Shown here in pieces: positions 16,354 through 25,112 of a stretch of 64,000 nt of DNA. The position numbers and the translations under genes were made by a program. The notes beneath the pieces were generated by a model. That model was not told the DNA's origin. It ran no database searches and saw only the letters and a list, made by a program, of their open reading frames with translations. Origin of the DNA: Streptomyces hyaluromycini (lineage in GTDB: Bacteria > Actinomycetota > Actinomycetes > Streptomycetales > Streptomycetaceae); assembly GCF_002217755.1 (NCBI RefSeq), contig NZ_BCFL01000042.1, positions 41,272 through 105,271 of the forward strand, read 5' to 3'. Each line of letters starts with the position of its first letter. Position 1 is the stretch's first letter.

Positions 16354-17319
16354 ATGCAGGCGATCACAATTCCCCAGTACGGCGGCCCGGAAGCTCTCGT
16401 CCGGGCGGAGGTGCCCGACCCGATACCGGGGCACGGCGAGGTACTGATCGACGTGGCTGCGGCAGGACTCAACCGGGCCGATGTCGCCCAGCGGCAGGGC
16501 AAATATCCGCCCCCGCCGGGTGCCTCGCTCTATCCCGGGCTGGAGATTTCGGGCCGTGTCTCCGCTCTGGGCCCCGGTGTGGCCGGCTGGTCGGTCGGTG
16601 ACGAGGTGTGCGCTCTTGTCACCGGTGGCGGCTACGCGGAGAAAATCGCCGTTCCGGCCGGCCAGTTGCTGCCGGTGCCCCAGGGCATCAGCCTCACGGA
16701 GGCCGCAGCCCTTCCCGAGGCCACCTGCACCGTGTGGTCGAACGTGGCCCAGGTCGCGCACTTCCAGGCCGGGGAGACGTTGCTCGTCCACGGCGGGTCC
16801 AGCGGCATCGGGACGATGGCCATCCAGCTGGGCAAGGCCATGGGCGCGCGCGTCGCGGTCACGGCGGGCAGCGCCAGGAAGCTTCAGGCGTGCCGCGAGC
16901 TGGGCGCGGATCTCGCGATCAACTACCGCGAGCAGGACTTCGTGCAGGAGCTCAAGCCGCAGGGCGCGGACGTGATCCTCGACGTGATCGGCGCCCAGTA
17001 CCTGGCCCGGAACGTCGATGCCCTGGCCGTGAACGGCCGGTTGGTCATCATCGGTCTGCAGAGCGGGGGCCAGGCGGAGCTGAACCTTGGCAAGTTGCTT
17101 GTGAAGCGTGCGACCGTCGTGGGCACCACCCTGCGCGCCCGCCCTCTGGCCGAGAGAGAGGCCGTCGTGGCCGCCGTGCGCGAACATGTCTGGCCGCTGC
17201 TGGAGAACAACCGGGTGCGCCCTGTAGTGGACCGTGTTTTCCCGCTCAAGGACGCGGCCGAGGCGCACCGGCTGATGGAGAGCAGCGAGCACATCGGGAA
17301 GATCCTCCTTCAGGCGTAG
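16354..17319 (+). CDS. NADPH:quinone oxidoreductase, zinc-independent MDR family
   Basis: A 321-residue medium-chain reductase. The N-terminal GroES-like domain has EVPDPIPGHGEVLIDV and GLNRADVAQRQGKYPPPPG, and the nucleotide-binding motif is HGGSSGIGTMAIQLGKAMGA near residue 148. It lacks the Cys/His zinc ligands of alcohol dehydrogenases. PIG3-like quinone reductases reduce quinones with NADPH, either as self-protection or, in aromatic polyketide clusters, as a tailoring step. A quinone-bearing product is predicted for this locus, so the fit is good. ATG 16354 is followed at once by the family's usual start. Confidence 0.85.
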   Translation: MQAITIPQYGGPEALVRAEVPDPIPGHGEVLIDVAAAGLNRADVAQRQGKYPPPPGASLYPGLEISGRVSALGPGVAGWSVGDEVCALVTGGGYAEKIAVPAGQLLPVPQGISLTEAAALPEATCTVWSNVAQVAHFQAGETLLVHGGSSGIGTMAIQLGKAMGARVAVTAGSARKLQACRELGADLAINYREQDFVQELKPQGADVILDVIGAQYLARNVDALAVNGRLVIIGLQSGGQAELNLGKLLVKRATVVGTTLRARPLAEREAVVAAVREHVWPLLENNRVRPVVDRVFPLKDAAEAHRLMESSEHIGKILLQA

Positions 17320-17425
17320 GCGCAACTCCCCGCATGCGCCGGGCGTCCGGACCCGTGCGCGAGTGCGGTGCGTCAGCAGTCGAACGCCCCACGAACACCC
17401 CCACCAGAGTTAGGACGCACAGGCG

Positions 17426-17845
17426 ATGTCGCTGGCCCAGCCGCACTCCGCTTCCGTGACGGTGTCCGCGTCGGTCGAGGTGTTCCTGAACGACCCCCGG
17501 TTCGTGGCGGCGTTCACCACGATCAGGCCGGGCGGGGCTCCGCACGTGGCGCCGGTGCGGTTCACCTGGGATGCGAAGGCCGGCCTGGCGCGGGTGCTCA
17601 CGGTGCTGTCGTCGCGCAAGGCCCGCAACCTGCTGGCGGAGCCGGGCGGACGCGTGGCGCTGTGCCAGGTGGACGGCTTCACCTGGGTGACGCTGGAGGG
17701 CACGGCGCATGTGGTGCAGGACCCGCAGCGGCTGGCTGAGGGCGTCGCCTGGTACGCCCGCCGCTACCGGACGCTGCCGCCCGACCGCCCCGGCCGGGTC
17801 GTCATCGAGATCGCCGTGGAGCGCGTGCTGAGCCTCAACGCCTGA
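17426..17845 (+). CDS. Pyridoxamine-5'-phosphate-oxidase-fold (PPOX) protein 2
   Basis: A 139-residue split-barrel protein, paralogous to the product of 12314-12772 through APVRFTWD, SRKARNLLAEPGGRVALC and a VVIEIAVERVLS tail in the same order. It probably binds F420, FMN or heme and may act as a small reductase or hydroxylase helper. It follows the quinone oxidoreductase by 106 bases in the same direction. The substrate is unknown. Two copies in one cluster suggest either two reductive steps or an ancient local duplication. Confidence 0.75.
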   Translation: MSLAQPHSASVTVSASVEVFLNDPRFVAAFTTIRPGGAPHVAPVRFTWDAKAGLARVLTVLSSRKARNLLAEPGGRVALCQVDGFTWVTLEGTAHVVQDPQRLAEGVAWYARRYRTLPPDRPGRVVIEIAVERVLSLNA

Positions 17846-17850
17846 CCGCG

Positions 17851-18045
17851 TCAAGTGCATTGCCCTGTCAGGTCGGGGACGCGGCTGGCGGGTGATCTGC
17901 CCTTCAGCGCGGTGTGTCCGCGGTGGTGATTGCGGGTGTGCAGCCAGCCGGGGAAGGCGTCGCGTCATTCAGCTTCCGGGCCGTACGGGGGCGTGGGCCC
18001 ACTCGTCGAGCAGGGTGCGGTCGAAGCGTTCGGCGTTCCCGTCGG
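17851..18045 (-). mobile_element. IS481-type transposase fragment (3' end, frameshifted)
   Basis: Reverse-strand codons give DGNAERFDRTLLDEWAHAPV, the C-terminal catalytic region of IS481-like transposases. A frameshift follows, then RDAFPGWLHTRNHHRGHTAL and KGRSPASRVPDLTGQ up to a TGA at 17853-17851. Only the last 65 or so codons survive. A second, different fragment of the same family lies at 46494-46785 in the opposite orientation. Confidence 0.75.
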
Positions 18046-18099
18046 TCTACGGCCTCTCTCAGCCGGGACCCGCGTCACCGACCTCCGTGGACAGAACAG

Positions 18100-18588
18100 C
18101 TAAAGCCCGCGCCCGGGGCTGCCGTTGGACCACACCAGACGGAACGACAGCTCCGACAACCGCCACCCGAGGGGCGTGCGCCGGGCCCGGCCTTGCACGA
18201 AGGTCCCCGTGGTGAAGAGCTGCGGGGCCTCTTCCTGCGCCCTGGCGTGGTGGACGTGCGTGGAGATCAGGTTGGCCTGCAGTTTCGCACTGTCCCCGGT
18301 CACCTCGACCACGGCCGGGGAGCCGAGGTGCTGGGTGGCGGCGAACGCCGACAGGGCGGTGGCGTGGTAGGCGGCCATGCCGTCGACGCCCTCGTGCCAG
18401 CTGATCGGGAAGGTCACGACCGCATCCTGCGTGAACAGACCGGCCGCCCACGCGTCGTCGAGTTCCTGTACGTCGAGCGAGACCAGATAGCGGTCGAGTA
18501 ACGCCGCCACACGGGTCTGGAGTTCGGTCTCCGATTCGGAGTTTTCCGTGTGTGATTCTTCGCTTGTGCGGATGAACGTCATGGCCAT
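18100..18588 (-). CDS. SnoaL-like (NTF2-fold) protein
   Basis: A 162-residue protein from ATG 18588. An N-terminal tail of about 20 acidic residues is followed by an NTF2/SnoaL_4-like domain: RVAALLDRYLVSLDVQELDD, a FTQDAVVTFP strand, HHARAQ and a C-terminal LGWRLSELSFRLVWSNG. Proteins of this fold act as cyclases, hydroxylase-like or dehydratase-like helpers in aromatic polyketide pathways. The gene is divergent from oxygenase 3 across 90 bases, so a shared promoter region is likely. A longer in-frame reading exists upstream but runs antisense through oxygenase 3 and is not real. The specific function is not known. Confidence 0.72.
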   Translation of the reverse strand: MAMTFIRTSEESHTENSESETELQTRVAALLDRYLVSLDVQELDDAWAAGLFTQDAVVTFPISWHEGVDGMAAYHATALSAFAATQHLGSPAVVEVTGDSAKLQANLISTHVHHARAQEEAPQLFTTGTFVQGRARRTPLGWRLSELSFRLVWSNGSPGRGL

Positions 18589-18678
18589 AAGAATGCCATC
18601 TGCGGCACGTTTGGAACGCTGTTTACGCCCTCGGTCGGTTGTAGCAATACTGGTCCTACGCAGGTGAGAAGAGGGTAG

Positions 18679-20148
18679 ATGAACTCCTTTGACACGGACG
18701 TCTTGATAGTGGGAGCGGGCCCCACTGGACTCATGCTCGCGGGAGAATTGAGACTCAATGGAGTTTCGGTCACGGTTCTGGACAAGCTGTCGGAGCCCAT
18801 GCAATTCTCGCGTGCTCTCGGATTTTCGGCGCGGACGATCGAGGAATTCGCCCAGCGCGGTCTGACCGCGCGATTCGGTGAGGTCCAGGTGATTCCGGCC
18901 GGCCACTTCGGCGGGGTGCCGCTGGACTACCAAGTGATCGAGGGCGGCTCCTACGGCGCGCGCGGCATTCCACAGTCGCGTACCGAAGCGGTCCTCGGCG
19001 GATGGGCGGCCGAACTGGGCGCGCAGGTGCGGCGTGGCGTCAAGGCCACCGGCCTGGAGGCCGGCCCCGACGCGGTGCGCCTGAAGGCCGTCGGCCCGGA
19101 GGGCGAGCTGGAGCTCACCGCCCAGTACGTGGTGGGCTGCGACGGTGCCCGCAGCGTCGTCCGCACCCTCGCGGGGATCGGCTACCCCGGCACCGACCCG
19201 GCCATCGAGCTGCGGTTCGCTGACGTCGAGGGGGTGCGGCTGCGGCCGCGCCTGAGCGGCGAGGCGGTGCCCGGCGGCATGGTGATGGTCATCCCGATCG
19301 GCCCCGAACGCAGCCGCATCATCTACTTCGACGCCGCCGAGCCGCTGCGCCCGGCCGAGCGGGCCATCACCTTCGACGAGGTCCGTGAAGCCTTCGAGCG
19401 TCTGTCGGGGGAGGACCTGTCCGGGGCCCGCCCGCTGTGGGTCAGCTCGACCACCGACGCCAGCCGGCAGGCCACCACCTACCGGCAGGGCCGGATCCTG
19501 CTGGCCGGCGACGCCGCCCACACCCATCTGCCCATCGGCGCGCAGGGGATGAGCGCGGGCATCCAGGATGCGGTCAACCTCGGCTGGAAGCTGGCACTGG
19601 AGGTCAAGGGCCGGGCGCCCCAGGCATTGCTTGACACGTACCACAGCGAGCGGCACCCGGTCGGCGCCCGCATCCTGACCAACACCCTCGCCCAGCGTCT
19701 GCTGTACCTGGGCGGCGACGAGACGGCCCCGCTCCGCGAGGTCCTCGCCGAGCTGGTCGGCTCTCACGAGGCCGTGCGGCGGCACCTGGTGGGCATGGTC
19801 ACCGGCTTGGACATCCGCCACGAGGTCGGCGAGGGCGACCACCCTCTGCTGGGCCGGCGCCTGCCGGACCGGGAACTGGTGGTGGACGGCGAGAAGACGA
19901 CCGTCTTCACGCTGCTGCACGCCGGCCGTGCGGTCCTGCTCGACCTCACCGGGGACCTGGGCCGGGCCGCGGCCGGTTGGGCGGACCGGCTCGACGTGGT
20001 GGCCGTGGAGCGCCTCGACCACGACGTCCCCTTGGCCGGTCTGCTGGTACGGCCGGACGGCTACGTCGCCTGGGCTGCAGCGCCGGGCGAGAACACGGCC
20101 GGACTCACCGACGCCCTGGCCCGCTGGCTCGGCCCAGCCACCCGCTGA
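18679..20148 (+). CDS. FAD-dependent aromatic hydroxylase 3
   Basis: A 489-residue group A flavoprotein monooxygenase. It has VGAGPTGLMLAGELRL near residue 10, VVGCDGARSVVRTLAGI near 152, LAGDAAHTHLPIGAQGMSAG near 273 and a C-terminal LVRPDGYVAWAAA. It is the first gene of the core polyketide operon, the position held by the UrdE/LanE/PgaE 12-hydroxylase in classical angucycline clusters, so C12 oxidation to the quinone is its most likely job (inference from synteny). AGAGGG precedes the ATG. It is followed by the tandem ABM gene after 89 bases. Confidence 0.88.
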   Translation: MNSFDTDVLIVGAGPTGLMLAGELRLNGVSVTVLDKLSEPMQFSRALGFSARTIEEFAQRGLTARFGEVQVIPAGHFGGVPLDYQVIEGGSYGARGIPQSRTEAVLGGWAAELGAQVRRGVKATGLEAGPDAVRLKAVGPEGELELTAQYVVGCDGARSVVRTLAGIGYPGTDPAIELRFADVEGVRLRPRLSGEAVPGGMVMVIPIGPERSRIIYFDAAEPLRPAERAITFDEVREAFERLSGEDLSGARPLWVSSTTDASRQATTYRQGRILLAGDAAHTHLPIGAQGMSAGIQDAVNLGWKLALEVKGRAPQALLDTYHSERHPVGARILTNTLAQRLLYLGGDETAPLREVLAELVGSHEAVRRHLVGMVTGLDIRHEVGEGDHPLLGRRLPDRELVVDGEKTTVFTLLHAGRAVLLDLTGDLGRAAAGWADRLDVVAVERLDHDVPLAGLLVRPDGYVAWAAAPGENTAGLTDALARWLGPATR

Positions 20149-20237
20149 CACCTTGCCAGGCCCACTCGTGGGCTTGTCCGCAGCACCGGGCAAGCCCCAC
20201 TCCGTCAAGTCCGTACTTCACAGGAAGAGACACATCG

Positions 20238-20933
20238 ATGCCCACCATCTCCGCTCAGGACAAGCACCTGACAGTCCTCAACCTCTTCACCACCGACGCG
20301 CCCGAGAAGCAGGACACACTGATCCAGGAGATGACCAAGATCGTCCAAGCCGCGGCGTACGAGGGCTGGATGTCCAGCACCGTGCACTCGGCGGTGGACA
20401 GCCCCGGCACGGCCAACCTCATCCAGTGGCGCAGCGGTGAGGACCTGGAGAAGCGCTACGCCGGCGAGGAGTTCAAGCACCGCACGCTGCCGGTCTTCTC
20501 TGAGATCACCACCTCGATACGCCTGCTGCAGAACGAGATCGCCTATACCGTCACCCACCCGTCGCTGGGCGGCGTCGTCGAGGTCGACCCCGAGCGCAAC
20601 GACTACACCGCCATCACCGTCTTCGGGGTCGCCGAGGAGAACCGGGACGAGCTCGTCGACGCCCTCGGCCCCGCGCAGACGGACATCACCGACGCCTCCG
20701 GGTTCCGGTCGCTGTCGGTCTTCAAGGGCCTGCGCGCCCGCGGCGTGGAGGGCTCCTTCGTGGTGGCCTACTCCCAGTGGGAGAGCAAGGAGGCCTACGA
20801 CGCCTACCGCGCTCTGCCCGAGGCCGGCAAGCCGCTGAGCCGGCAGAAGGCCGAGGCCCGCGTGAAGGACCTCGCCACGTGGGTGGACTCCAACACCTAC
20901 CGGGTGGTGCTCACCCGCGCCGGCGGAGCGTAG
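20238..20933 (+). CDS. Tandem ABM-domain oxygenase (AlpJ/JadG/GilOII-like)
   Basis: A 231-residue protein with two ferredoxin-like antibiotic-biosynthesis-monooxygenase domains, roughly residues 8-105 and 115-215. Domain 1 has LNLFTTDAPEKQDTLIQEM and YEGWMSSTVHSA; domain 2 has AITVFGVAEENRDELVDAL and FVVAYSQWESKEAYDAYRAL. The size, domain doubling and position match the AlpJ, JadG and GilOII enzymes that open ring B of dehydrorabelomycin, the step leading from an angucycline to benzofluorene (kinamycin, fluostatin) or other contracted skeletons. This gene is therefore the best local pointer to a benzofluorene product. Simple anthrone oxidase activity is an alternative. Confidence 0.75.
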   Translation: MPTISAQDKHLTVLNLFTTDAPEKQDTLIQEMTKIVQAAAYEGWMSSTVHSAVDSPGTANLIQWRSGEDLEKRYAGEEFKHRTLPVFSEITTSIRLLQNEIAYTVTHPSLGGVVEVDPERNDYTAITVFGVAEENRDELVDALGPAQTDITDASGFRSLSVFKGLRARGVEGSFVVAYSQWESKEAYDAYRALPEAGKPLSRQKAEARVKDLATWVDSNTYRVVLTRAGGA

Positions 20934-21144
20934 GGGCACATCCCGCACGGCCCGCACGCAGTCGTACGGGCGGTGCGCGCTACGCCGCGGGGCAGCGTCC
21001 AAGCGCGGCTCCGGCCATGCTCCGGCACTGCCCGTGCACGGCGCTACCGGCAGGCCGCACGGTCGAGGCGGCGGTCCCGGTGCACCGCCGCGCGCATGCC
21101 GCTGTCCGCGCGCCACATCCCACGCCGCCTGAGGAGGCACCCCT

Positions 21145-21474
21145 ATGCACAGCACGCTGATCGTCGCCCGGATGGCACCAGCCGCCGTCAACGACGTGGC
21201 CGGGCTGTTCTCCGCCTTCGACGCCACCGACATGCCCGACCGCATGGGGACTCGCCGTCGCCAGCTGTTTTTCTACCAGGGCCTGTATTTCCACCTGCAG
21301 GACTTCGACGCGGCCGACGGCGGGGCGCGGATCGAGGCCGCCAAGACCGACCCGCGGTTCGTCCGGATCAGCGACGACCTCAAGCCGTTCATCGAGGCGT
21401 ACGACCCCAAGACCTGGCGCTCGCCGGCCGACGCGATGGCCACGCGTTTCTACCACTGGGAGGTGTCCCGTTGA
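21145..21474 (+). CDS. TcmI-family polyketide cyclase
   Basis: A 109-residue single-domain cyclase of the TcmI/JadI/UrdF family. It starts MHSTLIVARM with the family's early strand, then has the MGTRRRQLFFYQGLYFHLQD block and the ending TRFYHWEV. These proteins direct the later ring closures; JadI/UrdF/LanF homologues give the bent angucycline fourth ring. GAGGAGG precedes the ATG. It lies directly before KS-alpha, as in urd, lan and jad clusters. The stop codon TGA overlaps the TTG start of KS-alpha, implying translational coupling. Confidence 0.88.
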   Translation: MHSTLIVARMAPAAVNDVAGLFSAFDATDMPDRMGTRRRQLFFYQGLYFHLQDFDAADGGARIEAAKTDPRFVRISDDLKPFIEAYDPKTWRSPADAMATRFYHWEVSR

Positions 21475-22742
21475 ACGGGCGACGCGTTGTCCTCACCGGG
21501 ATCGATGTGATCGCGCCCGGTGGTGTCGGCAGGGAGAACTTCTGGGACCTGCTGAGCAGCGGTCGCACCGCCACGCGCGGCATCACCTTCTTCGACCCCC
21601 TGCCGTTCCGCTCGCGGGTGGCCGCCGAGGCCGACTTCGACCCGTACGACCACGGCCTGACCCCGCACCAGATCCGGCGGATGGACCGAGCCGCGCAGTT
21701 CGCGGTGGTGGCCGCGCGCGGTGCGGTGGAGGGCAGCGGCCTGGCGATGGCCGACCTGGACCCGCACCGGATCGCGGTGACCGTGGGCAGCGCGGTGGGC
21801 GCCACGATGGGCCTGGACCAGGAGTACCGGGTGGTCAGCGACGGCGGCCGACTGGACATCGTGGACCACACCTATGCCGTTCCGCATCTGTACCACCACA
21901 TGGTGCCCAGCTCCTTCGCCACGGAGGTGGCCTGGGCGGTGGGAGCCGAGGGCCCGAGCACCGTGGTGTCCACCGGCTGCACCTCCGGCATCGACTCGGT
22001 CGGCTACGCGGTCGAGCTGATCCGGGAGGGATCGGCGGACGTGGTGGTGGCCGGTTCGTCCGACGCCCCGATCTCGCCGATCACGATGGCGTGCTTCGAC
22101 GCGATCAAGGCCACCACGCCCCGGAACGACGAACCCGAGCACGCGTCACGGCCGTTCGACGCCACCCGCAACGGCTTCGTGCTGGGCGAGGGCGCCGCCT
22201 TCTTCGTACTGGAGGACCTGGAGGCGGCCCGGGCGCGCGGCGCGCACATCTACGCCGAGATCGCCGGCTATGCCACCCGTTCCAACGCTTACCACATGAC
22301 CGGGCTGCGCTCGGACGGCCTGGAGATGGCGGAGGCGATCAGGGTCGCCCTGGACGAGGCGCGGCTGAACGCCGACGAGATCGACTACGTCAACGCGCAC
22401 GGCTCGGGCACCAAGCAGAACGACCGCCACGAGACCGCGGCGGTCAAGAGGAGCCTGGGCGAGCACGCCTACCGGACCCCGATGAGCTCCATCAAGTCGA
22501 TGGTGGGGCATTCGCTGGGTGCCATCGGCTCGATCGAGATCGCCGCGTCCGCGCTGGCCATGGAGCACGACGTGGTGCCGCCGACGGCCAACCTGCACCA
22601 CCGCGACCCGGAGTGCGACCTGGACTATGTACCGCTGACCGCACGCGAACAACGCACCGACACGGTGCTGACGGTGGGCAGCGGTTTCGGCGGGTTCCAG
22701 AGCGCGATGGTGCTGGCCGCTCCCGAGAGGAGCGTCCGATGA
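21471..22742 (+). CDS. Type II PKS ketosynthase alpha (KS-alpha)
   Basis: A 423-residue catalytic ketosynthase subunit. The active-site Cys170 is in VSTGCTSGID, and the catalytic histidines are in NAHGSGTKQND and VGHSLGAIGS. It condenses malonyl-ACP into the poly-beta-keto chain as a heterodimer with KS-beta. The TTG start at 21471 overlaps the cyclase stop (TTGA) and yields the family's usual beginning (NGRRVVLTGI); no upstream ATG or GTG fits. The stop overlaps the KS-beta ATG (ATGA). It belongs to the angucycline clade by synteny; chain length, expected to be ten acetate units, is set with KS-beta. Confidence 0.96.
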   Translation: MNGRRVVLTGIDVIAPGGVGRENFWDLLSSGRTATRGITFFDPLPFRSRVAAEADFDPYDHGLTPHQIRRMDRAAQFAVVAARGAVEGSGLAMADLDPHRIAVTVGSAVGATMGLDQEYRVVSDGGRLDIVDHTYAVPHLYHHMVPSSFATEVAWAVGAEGPSTVVSTGCTSGIDSVGYAVELIREGSADVVVAGSSDAPISPITMACFDAIKATTPRNDEPEHASRPFDATRNGFVLGEGAAFFVLEDLEAARARGAHIYAEIAGYATRSNAYHMTGLRSDGLEMAEAIRVALDEARLNADEIDYVNAHGSGTKQNDRHETAAVKRSLGEHAYRTPMSSIKSMVGHSLGAIGSIEIAASALAMEHDVVPPTANLHHRDPECDLDYVPLTAREQRTDTVLTVGSGFGGFQSAMVLAAPERSVR

Positions 22743-23953
22743 CCGGCCAGGTGGTAGTCACGGGAATCAGCGTGGCCGCACCGAACGGGCTGGGTGCGGC
22801 CGACTGGTGGCCGGCGACGTGCGGAGGAAAGAACGGCATCGCTCGCATCACCCATTTCGATCCGTCGGCGTATCCGGCGCGACTGGCCGGACAGGTCCCG
22901 GGCTTCCAGGCGGAGCAGTACCTGTCCAGCCGGCTGCTGCCGCAGACGGACCGCGTGACCCGGCTGTCGCTGGTGGTCGCGGACTGGGCGCTGGCCGACG
23001 CGGACGTGACTCCGGCGAACCTCCCGGACTTCGACATGGGCGTGATCACCGCCTCGTCCGCGGGCGGCTTCGAGTTCGGCCAGGGCGAGCTGCGCAACCT
23101 GTGGAGCCGTGGCAGCCAGTATGTCTCGGCGTACCAGTCCTTCGCCTGGTTCTACGCCGTCAACAGCGGGCAGATCTCCATCCGCCACGGCTTGAAGGGC
23201 CCCTCCGGGGTGGTGGTCAGCGAGGGAGCGGGCGGCCTGGACGCGGTCGCACAGGCCCGCCGGCAGATCCGCAAGGGCACTGCCTTGATCGTCACCGGCG
23301 GGGTGGACGCCTCGATCTGTCCGTGGGGATGGGCGGCGCAGCTGTCCACCGGGAAGCTGTCCACCAGCGACGAGCCGACCCGCGCCTACCTGCCCTTCGA
23401 CCGCGACGCACGCGGCTACGTGCCGGGTGAGGGCGGTGCACTCCTCATCACCGAGGAAGCCCGCACCGCCCGCGCGCGCGGCGCCCGCATCTACGGCGAG
23501 ATCGCCGGCTACGGCGCCACCATGGACCCCCGGCCCGGCAGCGGCCGCCCGCCGGGCCTGCGGGCGGCGATCGCCCTGGCGCTGGCCGACGCCGGCATGG
23601 AGCCCGGTGGGATCGACGTGGTCTTCGCCGACGGCGCTGCCGACCCGGTCGCCGACCGGACCGAGGCCGAGGCGATCGGAGCTGTGTTCGGTGACCGCAG
23701 CGTGCCGGTGACCGTGCCCAAGACGATGACCGGACGGCTGTACTCCGGGGCGGCGTCGCTGGACCTGGCGGCGGCGTTCTTCACGATCCGCGACGGCGTC
23801 ATCCCGCCCACCATGCACATCGACCCGTGCCGGGACTACGCCCTGGACCTGGTCATCGGGCAGCCGCGCCGGGCGCGGGTGCGCGCGGCCCTGGTCCTGG
23901 CCCGCGGCAGCGGCGGCTTCAATTCCGCGATGGTCGTGCGTGCCGCCGACTGA
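22739..23953 (+). CDS. Type II PKS chain-length factor (KS-beta)
   Basis: A 404-residue non-catalytic partner of KS-alpha that shapes the chain-length tunnel. It begins MTGQVVVTGISVAAPNGLG and is collinear with other chain-length factors to its end. At the position of the ketosynthase active-site cysteine, nearly all KS-beta proteins have glutamine (VxEQAGG); here the codon is GGA (23225-23227), giving SEGAGG with Gly163. The glutamine is linked to malonyl-ACP decarboxylation in known systems, so priming may rely on something else here. The ATGA overlap with KS-alpha keeps the two subunits in ratio. Confidence 0.95.
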   Translation: MTGQVVVTGISVAAPNGLGAADWWPATCGGKNGIARITHFDPSAYPARLAGQVPGFQAEQYLSSRLLPQTDRVTRLSLVVADWALADADVTPANLPDFDMGVITASSAGGFEFGQGELRNLWSRGSQYVSAYQSFAWFYAVNSGQISIRHGLKGPSGVVVSEGAGGLDAVAQARRQIRKGTALIVTGGVDASICPWGWAAQLSTGKLSTSDEPTRAYLPFDRDARGYVPGEGGALLITEEARTARARGARIYGEIAGYGATMDPRPGSGRPPGLRAAIALALADAGMEPGGIDVVFADGAADPVADRTEAEAIGAVFGDRSVPVTVPKTMTGRLYSGAASLDLAAAFFTIRDGVIPPTMHIDPCRDYALDLVIGQPRRARVRAALVLARGSGGFNSAMVVRAAD

Positions 23954-24004
23954 GACGTCGCACACCTTCACCACACCACCACGAACGAAAGGGGGCCGAA
24001 TTCC

Positions 24005-24271
24005 ATGGCCGACAACAACGCGTTCACCCTGGACGATCTCAGGAGCACCCTGCGGCAGGCCGCGGGCGTGGCCGAGGACGTCGACCTGGACGGCGACATC
24101 TTCGACACCGATTTCGAGGCGCTGGGCTACGAGTCGCTGGCACTGCTGGAGGTCGGCAGCCTCGTGGAACGCCAGTACGGCATCTCCCTGGACGAGGTGG
24201 CCATCAACGACGCCCGCACCCCGCGCGCCTTCATCGACGCGGTCAACACCCAGCTCGCCGCCGTTTCGTGA
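24005..24271 (+). CDS. Type II PKS acyl carrier protein
   Basis: An 88-residue acidic helical protein. Ser44 in FEALGYESLALLEV is the phosphopantetheine attachment site (GYDSLAL-type motif). It carries the growing polyketide for the KS pair. A GAAAGGGGG ribosome site precedes the ATG. Its order after KS-beta and before the ketoreductase is canonical. No phosphopantetheinyl transferase is seen in the window. Confidence 0.95.
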   Translation: MADNNAFTLDDLRSTLRQAAGVAEDVDLDGDIFDTDFEALGYESLALLEVGSLVERQYGISLDEVAINDARTPRAFIDAVNTQLAAVS

Positions 24272-24282
24272 AAGGACCCGAC

Positions 24283-25068
24283 ATGACGCAGTTTTCCGCG
24301 CCCAAGGTGGCCGTCATCACCGGCGCCACCTCCGGCATCGGGCTGGCCTCGGCCCGGGTGCTGGCCGCCGACCACCGCGTCTACATCGGCGCGCGCACCG
24401 CGGAGAACGTGGCGTTGACCGTCAAGGACCTCACCGACGCCGGCTTCGAGGCGGACGGCTCGGTGGTCGACGTCCGCGACACCGCCTCGGTCGAGGCGTT
24501 CGTCGCCGCCGCAGTGCAGCGTTTCGGCGCCGTCGACGTCCTGGTCAACAACGCTGGCCGGTCCGGGGGCGGGGTCACCGCCGATCTGGCCGACGAGCTG
24601 TGGCTCGATGTCGTCGAGACGAACCTCAACAGTGTCTTCCGCGTCACGCGTGCGGTGCTGACCACCGGCGGCATGCGCGAGAAGAACCGCGGCCGGATCA
24701 TCAACATCGCCTCCACCGCGGGCAAGCAGGGGGTGGTGCTCGGTGCCCCGTACTCCGCCTCCAAGCACGGTGTGGTCGGCTTCACCAAGGCGCTGGGCAA
24801 CGAGTTGGCGCCCACCGGCATCACCGTCAACGCGGTGTGCCCGGGCTACGTCGAGACGCCCATGGCGCAGCGGGTGCGGCAGGGCTACGCGGCGGCCTGG
24901 CAGACGTCCGAGGACGAGATCCTGCAGAAGTTCCAGGCCAAGATCCCGCTCGGACGGTACTCCACCCCCGAGGAGGTGGCCGGGATGGTCGGCTACCTGG
25001 CCTCGGACATCGCCGCCTCGATCACCTCCCAGGCTCTGAACGTCTGCGGCGGTCTGGGCAACTTCTGA
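24283..25068 (+). CDS. C9 polyketide ketoreductase (ActIII-like)
   Basis: A 261-residue SDR with TGATSGIG (14-21), NNAGRSGGG near 90, the IASTAGKQG serine near 144, the YSASKHG catalytic Tyr/Lys near 157-161 and PGYVETPMA. The N-terminal and substrate-loop features match the ActIII/UrdD/JadE group, which reduces the C9 ketone of the nascent chain with NADPH and so steers the first ring closure. It starts 11 bases after the ACP stop with AAAGGACCC upstream. Confidence 0.94.
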   Translation: MTQFSAPKVAVITGATSGIGLASARVLAADHRVYIGARTAENVALTVKDLTDAGFEADGSVVDVRDTASVEAFVAAAVQRFGAVDVLVNNAGRSGGGVTADLADELWLDVVETNLNSVFRVTRAVLTTGGMREKNRGRIINIASTAGKQGVVLGAPYSASKHGVVGFTKALGNELAPTGITVNAVCPGYVETPMAQRVRQGYAAAWQTSEDEILQKFQAKIPLGRYSTPEEVAGMVGYLASDIAASITSQALNVCGGLGNF

Positions 25069-25112
25069 CGTCCGGGTCACCGCATCCCCTTCCAGGACAG
25101 GAGTCACAGGTC

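Noticed and set aside
18589..20208. In-frame N-terminal extension of the SnoaL-like gene to 700 residues.
   Set aside because: The extension runs antisense through oxygenase 3; only the last 162 residues look like a protein.
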